Below, piece by piece: positions 1 through 9,533 of a stretch of 64,000 bases of DNA. How positions within the stretch are numbered: the stretch's first letter is position 1; each line of letters begins with the position of its first letter. The DNA lies in assembly GCA_027318585.1 (NCBI GenBank), contig DAHVOW010000004.1:1-64000 (forward strand). The letters are read 5' to 3'. Source of the stretch: Methanobacteriaceae archaeon (GTDB taxonomy: Archaea; Methanobacteriota; Methanobacteria; Methanobacteriales; Methanobacteriaceae). A model generated the notes under the pieces. That model was not told the origin of the DNA. It made no database searches and worked only from the letters and a program-made list of their open reading frames with translations. The translations under genes and the position numbers were made by a program.

Positions 1-473
1 TCCACTGCCGAGTTGCCCAGCACAATCTGGCCCAGCACCTCCTCCCCATCTAAAACTGGAACCGAAAGGAATCGAGCTACCGGTTCATGGAGTGGCGGCA
101 GACCATGGGCCGCCGGGTGATGGGCAGGATCATTGGTGTAAATAGACTGTCCAGTATCCAGAGAATAGCCCAAAAGACCGCCATAGCTTCCATCATTCAA
201 TACTTTGAATCTGGCTTCTCCTATTTTTTCATAAATTTGACAGGAATCGGTTAAATGTGAAAAAGATATTCCCACACTATCTCCATTTTGAGGATCCACG
301 AAGGCCATATAACCGTGGGGACTATGGGTTAGCTGGGTAACCACCTCCAGGAAAAGATCTGAAACTTCCTTTAATGATGATTCAGGACTTAAATCTTCAA
401 CCTGTTGTTTTAAGTAATTAAGTTTCTCCTGAACTTCGGAGTTGCTATTTTTTTCCTTTTCCTGTTTATTCAT
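1..473 (-). CDS. GAF-domain protein, N-terminal part (runs off the window)
   Basis: Reads on the minus strand from an ATG at 473 to the window edge, about 157 residues, so the C-terminus is missing. The first ~40 residues are charged and probably helical. From residue ~45 the pattern (HSPHGYMAFVDPQNGD, then GGLLGYSLDTGQSIYTND, then FLSVPVLDGEEVLGQI) is that of a GAF sensory domain. GAF domains in methanogens commonly sit in soluble histidine kinases or stand alone as ligand or redox sensors. Whether a kinase module follows cannot be seen. The neighbouring 207-residue gene lies on the same strand upstream, with a 67-bp gap. Confidence 0.7.
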   Translation of the reverse strand, partial: MNKQEKEKNSNSEVQEKLNYLKQQVEDLSPESSLKEVSDLFLEVVTQLTHSPHGYMAFVDPQNGDSVGISFSHLTDSCQIYEKIGEARFKVLNDGSYGGLLGYSLDTGQSIYTNDPAHHPAAHGLPPLHEPVARFLSVPVLDGEEVLGQIVLGNSAV

Positions 474-540
474 GATAAATCGCCCTGTTTATTCGCATTA
501 ATTCATCATGGTTTTTAATTTATATTTATAGAGTTAATAA

Positions 541-1155
541 TCATAAAAGATTATATATAGAACTATTTTCATCCAGCACTTTCAAAACCACCCCTAATAC
601 CATAGGCACCGGAATATCCAGATTTTCCTCGGTGTTTAAATACCATAATGGGCCCTGGTGGAATACTTTGCCGACACGGGTGATTTTAAAAGGCACTCCC
701 ACCGACAATCCGGCTTTAAAAAACCAGGAAACCGGACAGGGTATTTCCTGAGGTATTAGGACCAGATCCTCCTTCCTAACCTTCTTGGGGTGGGGTTTAA
801 TGATCAGGGCGCTGTTCGTAGGGATGTCAGGATGATGATTATCTCCAGCTTTTAATATTACCAGCGCTTGGCTTTCCTCCCTGTTTTCCTTTTTAAACCT
901 TTTTTCCAAGAATCTGGCGGTGATGGCTTCTAACTCCCCTTCGGAACGATCTTCCATGATCTTTTCCCAAACCCCCTCTTCGAGGGCTTTTTGGATCTTG
1001 AGCCAGGCATGAAGTTCTTTACAGTTCGTCTGACTACTGGTAGAATGCATGGGACACTTCCAGCAGTGATCTTCATCTAAAGTGTTCATCAATTTCTCAT
1101 ATTGTTCCCCTGAGGACTTATGAAATTCTTCCAAGATTTTGGAAAATTCTCCCAT
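541..1155 (-). CDS. Conserved hypothetical protein with S24-like C-terminal half
   Basis: About 204 residues if ATG 1155 is the start; a GTG at 1164 overlapping the glycosylase stop is the alternative, but a GTGAT Shine-Dalgarno-like stretch just upstream favours ATG 1155. The N-terminal half is helical and charged and has a CWKCP pair plus a later Cys (TNCKEL). The C-terminal half is beta-rich: KAGDNHHPDIPTNSALII, then KEDLVLIP, then VLGVVLKVL. That spacing resembles the S24/LexA-like beta fold, but the catalytic Ser/Lys are not evident. It is translationally coupled to the Ogg glycosylase gene, so a DNA-repair link is conceivable. Function unknown. Confidence 0.6.
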   Translation of the reverse strand: MGEFSKILEEFHKSSGEQYEKLMNTLDEDHCWKCPMHSTSSQTNCKELHAWLKIQKALEEGVWEKIMEDRSEGELEAITARFLEKRFKKENREESQALVILKAGDNHHPDIPTNSALIIKPHPKKVRKEDLVLIPQEIPCPVSWFFKAGLSVGVPFKITRVGKVFHQGPLWYLNTEENLDIPVPMVLGVVLKVLDENSSIYNLL

Positions 1156-1160
1156 GTTAA

Positions 1161-2147
1161 TCACTTCTTGGCGGGCCGGAGGGAATCTAAAAGTCCTGAT
1201 TTCCGCGCGTAATGGAACAAGTATAGTTGCACATAACCCGCATAATCTTCAAACCGTTCTCTTCCGAAATCTCGGACTTCCTGGGGTTTTAAATCCTCAC
1301 CAGGGAAATATAAATGTTCTATTATCCGTTTAATCCACACATCCACTGGAAAGGCTTCTCCCCTGCCGAAGCCATAAAGCAGTATGCAGTCCGCAACTTT
1401 AGGCCCTACTCCGGGAAGTTCCAGGACAGTCTGGTAGGCTTCATTGTATTTCATTTTGGCTAACTTCTCAAGATTAACCTGATTTTGGATCATTTCTGCG
1501 GCCGTTATGATGTACTTGGCCCGGTAACCCACTCCACAGGCCTGTAGATTGTTTTCGAAGACGAAATCTTTTGGTAATTCCTCCTCACATCGTTGCATTT
1601 CTTCCAGGTCATGTTCGGGGACATTAGCCAGGATTTCCGGTGCAGGGAATGAGTGGAAATTCCCAGAACTGTAATGATAACGGACTCCCCATTTTTGCTT
1701 TATATCATTAATGGAACGGGTCCAGCGTATTATGGAACAGTTGGCTGAGGATATGGATGAAATAATACATTCAAATGGGTCATGTGCCTTGAAAAGCCGT
1801 AATCCACGGCAGAAATCTATAGTGGGGGCGAGTAGGGGGTCATCTTTTAAAAATTTATAAAATGAATTTAAATCGAAGTTCAAGTCGAATATTTCACTTA
1901 CTTTAACCTTTATTTCCTCATCTGGTATGCTATCAGATGATGTTACCCTCACCCTAACTGGCAAGTTGGTGTTGGGCTGGTGGGATACTTCCAGGAGGCA
2001 GGGGTTGCCCTTTATAAAAACTAATTCCTGAAAAAAATTATCATCTTCTCTCCAGGCTGGTTGAGATGTTTGGCCGCTATGAAGAGTTAGTGGAAGGTTA
2101 AGCGACCCTTTAAATTCAGCTGAATTTATTTCCAATTCAGTTTTCAT
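1161..2147 (-). CDS. ogg: 8-oxoguanine DNA glycosylase, Ogg1 type (HhH-GPD)
   Basis: 328 residues, the length usual for eukaryote-like Ogg1 proteins. It excises oxidised guanine from DNA and can cut the abasic site. The N-terminal ~110 residues match the TBP-like OGG N-domain. The catalytic region has [10 protein letters not shown], then the helix-hairpin-helix [11 protein letters not shown] with the Schiff-base lysine at K250, and FPVDVW with the catalytic aspartate at D269. Both key residues are intact. It is followed on the same strand, with overlapping stop and start signals, by the 207-residue hypothetical gene, so the two are probably one transcript. Assignment rests on motifs seen here plus family knowledge. 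Confidence 0.9.
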   Translation of the reverse strand: MKTELEINSAEFKGSLNLPLTLHSGQTSQPAWREDDNFFQELVFIKGNPCLLEVSHQPNTNLPVRVRVTSSDSIPDEEIKVKVSEIFDLNFDLNSFYKFLKDDPLLAPTIDFCRGLRLFKAHDPFECIISSISSANCSIIRWTRSINDIKQKWGVRYHYSSGNFHSFPAPEILANVPEHDLEEMQRCEEELPKDFVFENNLQACGVGYRAKYIITAAEMIQNQVNLEKLAKMKYNEAYQTVLELPGVGPKVADCILLYGFGRGEAFPVDVWIKRIIEHLYFPGEDLKPQEVRDFGRERFEDYAGYVQLYLFHYARKSGLLDSLRPAKK

Positions 2148-2367
2148 ACATTTATTCTTGATGATATGGGGTATAATTTCTTTGGTGACCTTTGTAACCT
2201 ACAATAAGGCGGTGGAAATGGAGATAATATGACTGAAAAATAGAAGATAGAAGGTAATTAAATTTTTAGAATATTATTTTAGAATATTAAAGTTTTTAGA
2301 AATATTTTAGTTGGAAAAAAATTAGTCGATATTTTTGCTATCAATATATAGAGTCACCTATCAGATT
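2148..2367. other. AT-rich spacer with near-repeated TTTTAGAATATT units
   Basis: About 220 bp without a convincing gene. Between roughly 2260 and 2315 a TTTTAGAATATT-like unit recurs three times with small changes. It lies upstream of ogg and downstream of the 163-residue hypothetical gene, so it should hold the ogg promoter; no clear TATA box can be singled out in such AT-rich sequence. Confidence 0.4.
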
Positions 2368-2859
<492 letters not shown>

Positions 2860-2906
2860 ATCTCTCGCCTAGTCGTTTTTTTTACTGAATGGTTTTATCG
2901 GGGAGG

Positions 2907-3860
2907 TCATTCATCTAGATTTACTTCCCGATCCTCATATCTTAGTAGTTTCCTTTTAACCCACACGAAACCCTGATCAGGTGTTAGCACCGCTACATCG
3001 ATGGGACCGCCCACACCGGGGATATCTCCGGGGTCAGAGTTTATTCCGTCAGAGAAACGTTGCATGGCACTGGTGGTCTGGATCATCAGGGTGGAAAAGT
3101 CAACAGCATCCTGGAGACTCATGTTTCCCCATTGAATGGCATATTCCAGGCCCTGTAGTTGTCTTTGGACTTCAGAATCCCCCTGGATTTGGAAAACCCC
3201 TTTCATGAAGTCCAGGTTGGCGATGCGACCATCGAAGCCCAATACAATGCGGGTAACCAAGTCTCCCTGACCTATCCAGGAGCTGCCGTACTGCTTATCC
3301 AACTGGTAACTGTCACGGAGCTTCTGTATGTTTCCAGGGATGCGGCAGCTGAAGACCTGGTGGGATCCATCAGCATTGTAACCGGCTACTAAGAGTTCTA
3401 TTGGGTCTAAAGCCGCGTTAATATCCTCCACCACCCCCTGCTGGTTCTGGTAAGTGAATTTGATTTGATTATCCATTTTCTGGATATTCAGGATACGCAG
3501 CCCCTTGGAGTTAAGGTCCTGGGTGATGTTACTTTCCAGTTCGCTTAGCTGGGCTTTCCAGTTGTATTTCTGGTTGAATAAGTTGTACAATCCCTGGGCT
3601 GTTTCTTCTACCTCTAAGTTCTCCACTTCCGGGTTCCTTTTGTATTCCTTTATAAAGTGGCCCACATTTTTAACCACTGCTCCATCCGGCAGAAAAGCCA
3701 GTCCCGCCGCGCCAACGCCTACTCTACGGTTTATCTGGAATATTTTTGAGGCGTTATCACTACCAACACGGGCCATGCCCTTCATGTTCCGATAAGACTG
3801 TCGGCTGTCGGCGGCTAAGACAATTCCCTCTGGAGTGGTGCTGTTGATGACTAGTGACAT
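2907..3860 (-). CDS. Proteasome-fold Ntn hydrolase with predicted N-terminal Ser nucleophile
   Basis: 317 residues. The start is well fixed: a strong TAGGAGGAGGAT ribosome binding site abuts ATG 3860. The N-terminus (MSLVINSTTPEGIVLAADSR) aligns with the 20S proteasome beta subunit so that Ser2 falls on catalytic Thr1, D18 on Asp17 and K39 (in NASKIFQI) near Lys33, followed by RVGVGAAG. Removal of Met1 would expose a serine nucleophile without a propeptide. At 317 residues it is longer than a proteasome subunit (~200), with an extra C-terminal part. It lies 9 bp behind hisF, probably cotranscribed. Substrate unknown. Connectase (DUF2121) is another methanogen protein of this fold; membership here is unproven. 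Confidence 0.75.
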   Translation of the reverse strand: MSLVINSTTPEGIVLAADSRQSYRNMKGMARVGSDNASKIFQINRRVGVGAAGLAFLPDGAVVKNVGHFIKEYKRNPEVENLEVEETAQGLYNLFNQKYNWKAQLSELESNITQDLNSKGLRILNIQKMDNQIKFTYQNQQGVVEDINAALDPIELLVAGYNADGSHQVFSCRIPGNIQKLRDSYQLDKQYGSSWIGQGDLVTRIVLGFDGRIANLDFMKGVFQIQGDSEVQRQLQGLEYAIQWGNMSLQDAVDFSTLMIQTTSAMQRFSDGINSDPGDIPGVGGPIDVAVLTPDQGFVWVKRKLLRYEDREVNLDE

Positions 3861-3869
3861 ATCCTCCTC

Positions 3870-4694
3870 CTATATTCTTATCTCCACACCTTTTTCAAGC
3901 AGGTACTCCTTAACCACCGGCACCGGATACTCGTTGAAATGGAAAATACTGGCGGCTAGCGCGGCATCTGCTTTACCCTCAATAAAGGCACGGTAGATAT
4001 GTTCAGGATTACCCCCACCGCCGGAGGCTATTATGGGGATATCCAGCATTTCACTCATGGTCCGGTTCAGGGGTAGGTCGTAGCCGTCTTTGGTGCCGTC
4101 CCGGTCCATGGAGGTCAGTAAAATTTCACCTGCCCCCCGTTCCTGGCACTCCATAGCCCACTTAATAGCATCGATTCCTGTAAAATCACGCCCACCATAG
4201 ATGCTGCAGTCATACCAACAATAGCCGTTTTCTGTTTCCACTATGGTCTTGTCATCACTTTCTTTATGGTTGTCCACGTACCTTCTTTTGGCATCGATTC
4301 CGATCACACAGGCCTGGCTGCCCACGATCTCTGAGGCCTGATTAATCAAATCCGGGTTATGAATGGCGGCAGTGTTGGTGGAACATTTATCGGCACCGGC
4401 TTTGAGCATATTCACATAGTCTTCTGGTTTACGAATCCCCCCGCCCACGCAGATGGGCACGAACACGTTTTCGGTGGTGGCCTTGATGACATCGGCCATG
4501 GTTTCTCTTCGCTCGTGGGAGGCGGTAATGTCCAGGAACACGATCTCATCGGCTCCATCTTCGTAGTACTTAGTGGCCAGTTCCACAGGCTCCCCAGCGT
4601 AGCGGATCTGTTTAAACTCCACACCCTTCACCACCCGGCCGTGGGGCACTTGCAGGTCACAGTCTAAGCAGGGTATTATTCTTTTGGCTAACAT
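3870..4694 (-). CDS. hisF: Imidazole glycerol phosphate synthase, cyclase subunit HisF
   Basis: 274 residues from ATG 4694. An in-frame TTG at 4721 would add nine residues, but [11 protein letters not shown] is the canonical HisF N-terminus and AAGGAA precedes the ATG. The TIM-barrel enzyme closes the imidazole ring of IGP and releases AICAR in histidine biosynthesis, using ammonia from HisH. Catalytic aspartates are D11 and D134 (VIGIDAKR); phosphate-binding glycines ([21 protein letters not shown]) are present. There is a longer loop after D134 (about residues 137-165) than in compact bacterial HisF. hisH is not in the window. Followed at once by the Ntn hydrolase gene. Confidence 0.95.
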   Translation of the reverse strand: MLAKRIIPCLDCDLQVPHGRVVKGVEFKQIRYAGEPVELATKYYEDGADEIVFLDITASHERRETMADVIKATTENVFVPICVGGGIRKPEDYVNMLKAGADKCSTNTAAIHNPDLINQASEIVGSQACVIGIDAKRRYVDNHKESDDKTIVETENGYCWYDCSIYGGRDFTGIDAIKWAMECQERGAGEILLTSMDRDGTKDGYDLPLNRTMSEMLDIPIIASGGGGNPEHIYRAFIEGKADAALAASIFHFNEYPVPVVKEYLLEKGVEIRI

Positions 4695-4841
4695 GGGTTC
4701 CTTGTCTCTTTCATGTATCAATAAAATATAAAGATCAAAATGATTCGTGTTAATTTTAATTTTTTAAAGCATTATATTATGCTTTATATTTTAATCCTGA
4801 AGATCAGATAATCATTAAGGACTAATCGTGGGGAATATTCT

Positions 4842-5480
4842 TTGACAATCGTTAACAAGAAATCCGATAAAATTGTTATAGACTCCTTATTCTATCCTTT
4901 AGAAATAAAAAGTTATTTAGGATTATTAATCCTATTTTCAACCAGTTTTTTAATTATCCCGGGTATTCTGGCTTTAGGTTATATCTTTCGGATAGTGTCC
5001 TACGCCATCGATGGTCGGGATGAGCATCCGGGGTTCAATAATTGGAAGAACATGTTCCGGGATGGGTTAATCTTTCTGGGTATGGGATTGATATTTGGGA
5101 TAGTATTTTACACTCTTTTATGGTTTTTAGAGACCTTTATCATCGGAGATGTTGACCTTAATCTATCATCTGTTATCGTAGCAGCCATCTACACTTCCCT
5201 CTTCAACGCCCTATTTGTGATGTCTCTGGCCCATATGGTTGATGAAAAAAGTTTTACGGCGGCATTTGAGTTTAAAAAGATTTTTAAATTTATCAAAGAG
5301 GTGGGTTGGGTAAAATATCTGGCTTTAATATTATTCATGACTTTGTTCGGTGGATTAATCAACTTATTAATAGAATTGATTCCTCCCGCCCTGGGTCTAC
5401 CAGTTCTGGGAGGGATTCCAATGGTTATTACTACTGCTATGATGGCTTACACCTACTTATTCAGCTTTGAAGCCGATTAA
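4842..5480 (+). CDS. DUF4013-type integral membrane protein
   Basis: 212 residues starting at a TTG (4842). It has about five or six hydrophobic segments (residues ~22-45, ~78-100, ~108-130, ~155-175, ~180-205). The early ILALGYIFRIVSYAIDGRDE followed by FNNWKNMFRDGL is the pattern of DUF4013 proteins, which are abundant in Methanobacteria and of unknown function. It is a single gene divergent from hisF with a short AT-rich spacer. No catalytic motif or cofactor site can be seen. Confidence 0.7.
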   Translation: MTIVNKKSDKIVIDSLFYPLEIKSYLGLLILFSTSFLIIPGILALGYIFRIVSYAIDGRDEHPGFNNWKNMFRDGLIFLGMGLIFGIVFYTLLWFLETFIIGDVDLNLSSVIVAAIYTSLFNALFVMSLAHMVDEKSFTAAFEFKKIFKFIKEVGWVKYLALILFMTLFGGLINLLIELIPPALGLPVLGGIPMVITTAMMAYTYLFSFEAD

Positions 5481-5529
5481 CGGGCTTATTGTACCCTAAA
5501 TAATCTTAATTTATTAATGAGTTGTAAAT

Positions 5530-5952
5530 ATGAGGCAAAAATTGAATCTAATAACCCTGGGGGTTAATGATCTCGAAAGATCATTGGATTTTTATGAAAA
5601 AGGGTTAAACTGGAAAAAATCAAAATCCAGCACGGATAATCTGGTCTTACTTCCATTAGGAGGTATTGTCTTGGCATTATATCCAAGAAAACTTCTAGCC
5701 CAAGATGTGACTGTTGAAGACGATGTCACCGGTTTTTCAGGAATTACTTTTTCTTTTAATGCTAAATCTGAACTCGAAGTGGATGAGGTAATTGATGAAG
5801 TTAAAAATCTGGGGGCAGAAATAGTAAAAACTCCTCAAAAGGTGTTTTGGGGAGGATATTCCGGCTATTTTAAGGATCCTGATGGTCACCTCTTTGAAGT
5901 GGCGTTCAACCCACTATGGGAATTCGATGAGAACGATAATTTGGATTTGTAA
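5530..5952 (+). CDS. VOC-family (glyoxalase/bleomycin resistance) protein
   Basis: 140 residues, one complete paired beta-alpha-beta-beta-beta unit of the vicinal-oxygen-chelate fold: LITLGVNDLERSLDFYEK at the start and GGYSGYFKDPDGHLFEVAF near the end. The C-terminal glutamate metal ligand (LFEVAFN) is present, but the usual N-terminal His or Gln ligand position holds a hydrophobic residue, so metal binding may be altered. Substrate cannot be predicted; family members include lactoylglutathione lyases, dioxygenases and drug-binding proteins. It starts 49 bp after the DUF4013 gene on the same strand. Confidence 0.8.
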   Translation: MRQKLNLITLGVNDLERSLDFYEKGLNWKKSKSSTDNLVLLPLGGIVLALYPRKLLAQDVTVEDDVTGFSGITFSFNAKSELEVDEVIDEVKNLGAEIVKTPQKVFWGGYSGYFKDPDGHLFEVAFNPLWEFDENDNLDL

Positions 5953-6027
5953 GGATATTTAGGCACCATAATCCCATGTTTCATCTACTGCACTTCAAAC
6001 CATGAAATGGATCAGAGACCACCATAG

Positions 6028-6036
6028 TTATATAAG
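6028..6036 (+). promoter_or_regulatory. TATA box of the tRNA-Arg gene
   Basis: TTATATAAG at 6028-6036. An archaeal start site ~25 bp downstream would fall near 6057, giving a short 5' leader before the tRNA at 6074. Sequence-based inference only. Confidence 0.5.
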
Positions 6037-6073
6037 GAAAACTACTAAACAACTGATCTGTCTATTAATTTTA

Positions 6074-6149
<76 letters not shown>

Positions 6150-6208
6150 CTATTTTTCTTAATTTTTCCATAATGGTCATTTAGGTAAATGTTCAGATAT
6201 AAGGTAAC

Positions 6209-6790
6209 ATGCCTAGTTTGGATCAGCTGGAACGTTATTATGCCCGCAGCAGGGATGAGTGGAGAGAGTGGCTAAAAAAGAACCATCAAACTTCTCCCGG
6301 GATCTGGTTCATTTATTACAAGAAGGTAACAGGGGAGCGGACCGTGTCCTACGAGGATGCAGTTGAAGAGGCTCTGAGATTCGGCTGGATTGATAGTAAG
6401 GTCAAAACCCTTGATAAGAAGCGGTACATGCAGGTTTTCACCCCCCGCAAGCCAGGAAGCACCTGGTCCAAGTTGAACAAAAACAGGGTAAAAAAACTAA
6501 CTAAACAGGGACTGATGACTCCTGCCGGTTTAGAGAAAGTTGAATCAGCCAAGAAAGATGGTTCATGGAATATGCTGAGTGATGTGGAGGATCTAATTCT
6601 GCCTGATGATTTGAAAAAGGACCTAGCAGCGGATGAAAAGGCGGAAAAAAATTTTCAACAGTACAACGATTCTACCAAGAAGCAGATGTTGTGGTGGATT
6701 GTCAGTGCTAAACGTTCCGAGACACGTGAACGGCGTCTTAAGAAGGTTTTAAATCTTGTCCGTCACAACCAAAGGCCTCATTGGCTTTAA
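6209..6790 (+). CDS. YdeI/OmpD-associated family protein
   Basis: 193 residues. N-terminal residues ~9-60 (SRDEWREWLKKNH, then GIWFIYYKK, then YEDAVEEALRFGWIDS) are the hallmark of YdeI-like proteins; the middle has FTPRKPGSTWSKLNKNRV and the C-terminus a basic helical tail. The family is widespread in bacteria and some archaea and its biochemical role is unclear; it is cytoplasmic with no membrane segment. It follows tRNA-Arg and is convergent with the helicase gene, so it is probably monocistronic. Confidence 0.85.
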   Translation: MPSLDQLERYYARSRDEWREWLKKNHQTSPGIWFIYYKKVTGERTVSYEDAVEEALRFGWIDSKVKTLDKKRYMQVFTPRKPGSTWSKLNKNRVKKLTKQGLMTPAGLEKVESAKKDGSWNMLSDVEDLILPDDLKKDLAADEKAEKNFQQYNDSTKKQMLWWIVSAKRSETRERRLKKVLNLVRHNQRPHWL

Positions 6791-6822
6791 TTACGCTTAG
6801 TTTTAAAAATTATTAATTGATT

Positions 6823-8685
6823 TTATTCATTCCTAACTATGGCCTCTTTAAAGAAACGTGGAATCAGGTTTCGGTACATCCTACCTGTTAAAAGCATCCT
6901 AATATTGCTATCTAATATGTAGGTTTCACAGTAATCATCCTCGGCCCGCATACCCCTTCCATAGGCCTGTAGCAAAGTTATAACCGTTTTATAGGCGTAC
7001 CAACGTGGATCTTGCTTCCGGCGTTCGTTTACCTGGGGATCGCCCAGGTAGGGGAAGGGTATCTTGTAGATCACCTGGAACTGGCACTGCTCATAGGGCA
7101 GGTCTACTCCTTCACTCATGGAGGGACTCACCAGAATCCGGGGTTCACGTGTTTTCTCAAATTCATAAAGGGCGAACTCCCGGTTCTGGCTGTTATGTCC
7201 AATTAGCCGGGAATTATTAAGCTGATTCATGACGTACTGCTGGCACTTGTAGTTGTGGGTGTGTATCAGGCCCTTTTCGTATTTATGGTGCGTGATGATC
7301 TTCTCCAGGGTGGGAATGGTCTTGGGGGCGGTGCGTTTGATGAGACGTTGCGACATCTTCCCGGCCAGATTCATATGCACCGGCCGGTTCCCAGCGGGGA
7401 ATGGGCTGGGAACTTCCAAGTAAAACACTTCATCTGGTTCCAGGCCCAGCCACTTGCTGAAAAGATCTTTATCCAGTATGGTGGCACTCATAAACAGGCA
7501 GGTATCTGCATATTGGAAGAGACGGTTTTCGGTGTAACTATCAACCCGCAGTGGCTTGAATGACACCCCGGATGGATCAGTATCCACCACCCAGTTGTCG
7601 GGCTGTTCCTCCAGGTTATTTAAAAGCTCAGAAAGCCTTAACTTGGTACTGTTAACCCGGTCGGCCTGGTTTTTCGGCAAATTTTTTACACTTAAATCTG
7701 CGTAAGAATCGTACAGGGACTCTAAAAATAGTATCCATTCTACGGGTTCTTTATAGGCCATCTGGGATCTGGGAATGGTCTTTCTAACATCTTTTTCAAG
7801 CCTCTGGCGTGATAGATTAACCTCTAATCGCCGCATCAGCTTATCCTCCAGATTATGGGCCTCATCCAGAACCATCAACTCCCTCTTACCGAAGTGTTTC
7901 ACGTAGTTCAGCTCTAACAGGGCGTAGTCGTAGTTCATGAGGGTGATGCTGCTCTCGGCTGATTCGGCCTTCTGCTCCCAGTAGGGACAGTGGTTCTGTG
8001 ATCGGAAGTACAATGGTGCTCCAAAGGCATCCTGAAATGCATATCCTCCTTCAAAGGGTGACTTGGTAATTCCATAATCGCAGCTGAACTCCTGGGAGCT
8101 GGGAGTGGTCTGACAGGTTCCCATGTCACAACTCAAATCCAGATTACTGTCCAGGCAGGAGAAATTTCCCCGACCCTTAACCAGGGGATATCCAAACTCA
8201 ATGGCATACTGGGCCTGTAACTGCTTGGTCATGGTCAGAATGTAAGCGGGCTGGTACATCCGGGCCAAAGTGGTGGCCACTGCGGATTTACCAGTACCAG
8301 TACCGGCCTCCAAAATCAGATAGCGGTAGCCCTGTTCAATGGCCTCATTTAAGCGCCCAATAATATCTAACTGGCCTTCCCGGGGAGAAGGGAATGGGAA
8401 TTCTTCTATGATCTCCTCTTCAACATGGGGATACATACCTTTAAGTTCCGTCACACGTGAAGGAGCTATACGGGTCTCCTTTCTTCTTGAAGGTACTGAT
8501 GCCCATGAATCATGTTTATAATCATTTAATGGAGGTTTAAACTGGTGGGATATCGATTGTGAATTTATAGAATTAGGAGTCCCCTTAGCTGGCCGTTTAG
8601 AAGGCCTTGCCCTGTTTTTTCGGGGAGTACATTTGCAGTTAGAGAGTATCATACCACACTTACTACAGAAAAAGCCATTATCCAT
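6823..8685 (-). CDS. XPD/DinG-like superfamily 2 Fe-S DNA helicase
   Basis: 620 residues. Residues ~6-18 hold a small zinc-ribbon-like cysteine cluster ([13 protein letters not shown]). The helicase core follows: a Q-like EGQLDI motif, Walker A AGTGTGKS with K133, a four-cysteine Fe-S insert (from [11 protein letters not shown] to NHCPYWEQ), the Walker B DEAH box D274-H277, then a C-terminal RecA-like domain with [11 protein letters not shown] and QAYGRGMR (motif VI). This is the Rad3/XPD/DinG architecture: ATP-driven 5'-3' unwinding with an Fe-S cluster that separates strands. In archaea it probably acts in DNA repair. Divergent from cbiL. Confidence 0.9.
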   Translation of the reverse strand: MDNGFFCSKCGMILSNCKCTPRKNRARPSKRPAKGTPNSINSQSISHQFKPPLNDYKHDSWASVPSRRKETRIAPSRVTELKGMYPHVEEEIIEEFPFPSPREGQLDIIGRLNEAIEQGYRYLILEAGTGTGKSAVATTLARMYQPAYILTMTKQLQAQYAIEFGYPLVKGRGNFSCLDSNLDLSCDMGTCQTTPSSQEFSCDYGITKSPFEGGYAFQDAFGAPLYFRSQNHCPYWEQKAESAESSITLMNYDYALLELNYVKHFGKRELMVLDEAHNLEDKLMRRLEVNLSRQRLEKDVRKTIPRSQMAYKEPVEWILFLESLYDSYADLSVKNLPKNQADRVNSTKLRLSELLNNLEEQPDNWVVDTDPSGVSFKPLRVDSYTENRLFQYADTCLFMSATILDKDLFSKWLGLEPDEVFYLEVPSPFPAGNRPVHMNLAGKMSQRLIKRTAPKTIPTLEKIITHHKYEKGLIHTHNYKCQQYVMNQLNNSRLIGHNSQNREFALYEFEKTREPRILVSPSMSEGVDLPYEQCQFQVIYKIPFPYLGDPQVNERRKQDPRWYAYKTVITLLQAYGRGMRAEDDYCETYILDSNIRMLLTGRMYRNLIPRFFKEAIVRNE

Positions 8686-8779
8686 GGATTACCTATATTG
8701 TGCTGGTGATATAAATAGGTGGAAGGCCCTTATTAAACCTTCAAAAAGGGCTTTGTTTATCTAATTCATCACTTCCAAG

Positions 8780-8787
8780 TTTATAAA
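8780..8787 (+). promoter_or_regulatory. TATA box upstream of cbiL
   Basis: TTTATAAA at 8780-8787, 36 bp before the cbiL ATG; the predicted start site near 8810 leaves a very short leader that includes the TAGGAG ribosome binding site. Confidence 0.5.
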
Positions 8788-8822
8788 AGATTAAAAATTA
8801 CAATTAAGATAGGAGTTAACAA

Positions 8823-9521
8823 ATGGAATCAGGAAAACTTATCGGTGTTGGCGTAGGCCCGGGAAACCCCGATTTATTAACTTTAAAGGCAGTAAAAATT
8901 CTTAAACAAGTACCAGTCATATGTTCTCCGCGTTCGGCTGAATCAAAACCCAGTTTGGCCTTATCAATAATAGAATTTATTCTTGAGTCTCGGGATGATG
9001 AATTTGAAGTACTGGATCCTGTTTTCCCCATGATCGAGGATGAAGAGGCCCTGCATGAGCACTGGGATGAAGCAGCCCGGCAAGTTAAAGAACGGCTAGA
9101 ACAGGGTAAGGATGTGGCCTTCATCACTCTAGGAGATCCCACCGTCTACAGTACCTATGCTTACCTGGAGAAAAAGATCCGGCCCACGGGATTGGAAGTG
9201 GAAACCATCCCGGGAATAACCTCCTTCACCGGATGCGCAGCGTCGGCTCACCTATCTCTGGGAGAAAAGGATGAGATCATAGTCATTGTACCTAAGGTGG
9301 ATGAAAGATTAGCCCCCATTCTGGAACACGTCGACACCGCAGTGATAATGAAGACTAGTCGCCACAGTAAAGAATTACAGAATATTGTAGGGCAAGATTC
9401 CAGGCAAAAAGATATAATATCGGTACAAAACTGCGGAATGGCTGATGAAAAGATTATTAAAGGCTTTTTTCAGGATAAGAAGTATCTTTCCACCACCATA
9501 ATCAAGTTCACTGATAAATAA
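8823..9521 (+). CDS. cbiL: Cobalt-factor II C20-methyltransferase CbiL
   Basis: 232 residues, standard length for the tetrapyrrole methylase family. It transfers a methyl group from SAM to C-20 of cobalt-factor II in the anaerobic cobamide pathway, which methanogens need for the corrinoid of the methyl-H4MPT:CoM methyltransferase. Visible motifs: the N-terminal GVGVGPGNPDLLTLKAVKIL, the P-loop-like ITLGDPTVYSTY, and EVETIPGITSFTGCAA. The start at ATG 8823 has a TAGGAG site. A MetX-like hydrolase starts 12 bp after the stop, suggesting cotranscription with an unrelated gene. Confidence 0.92.
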   Translation: MESGKLIGVGVGPGNPDLLTLKAVKILKQVPVICSPRSAESKPSLALSIIEFILESRDDEFEVLDPVFPMIEDEEALHEHWDEAARQVKERLEQGKDVAFITLGDPTVYSTYAYLEKKIRPTGLEVETIPGITSFTGCAASAHLSLGEKDEIIVIVPKVDERLAPILEHVDTAVIMKTSRHSKELQNIVGQDSRQKDIISVQNCGMADEKIIKGFFQDKKYLSTTIIKFTDK

Positions 9522-9533
9522 GGGGATATTATT

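Noticed and set aside
2907..3860. Ordinary 20S proteasome beta subunit
   Set aside because: No propeptide, Ser in place of Thr, ~110 residues longer than a proteasome subunit.
4359..4667. Antisense frame inside hisF
   Set aside because: Shadow of hisF codons; no binding site, unusual residue composition.
4695..4721. TTG start of hisF
   Set aside because: [11 protein letters not shown] at 4694 is the standard HisF N-terminus and has its own upstream purine-rich site.
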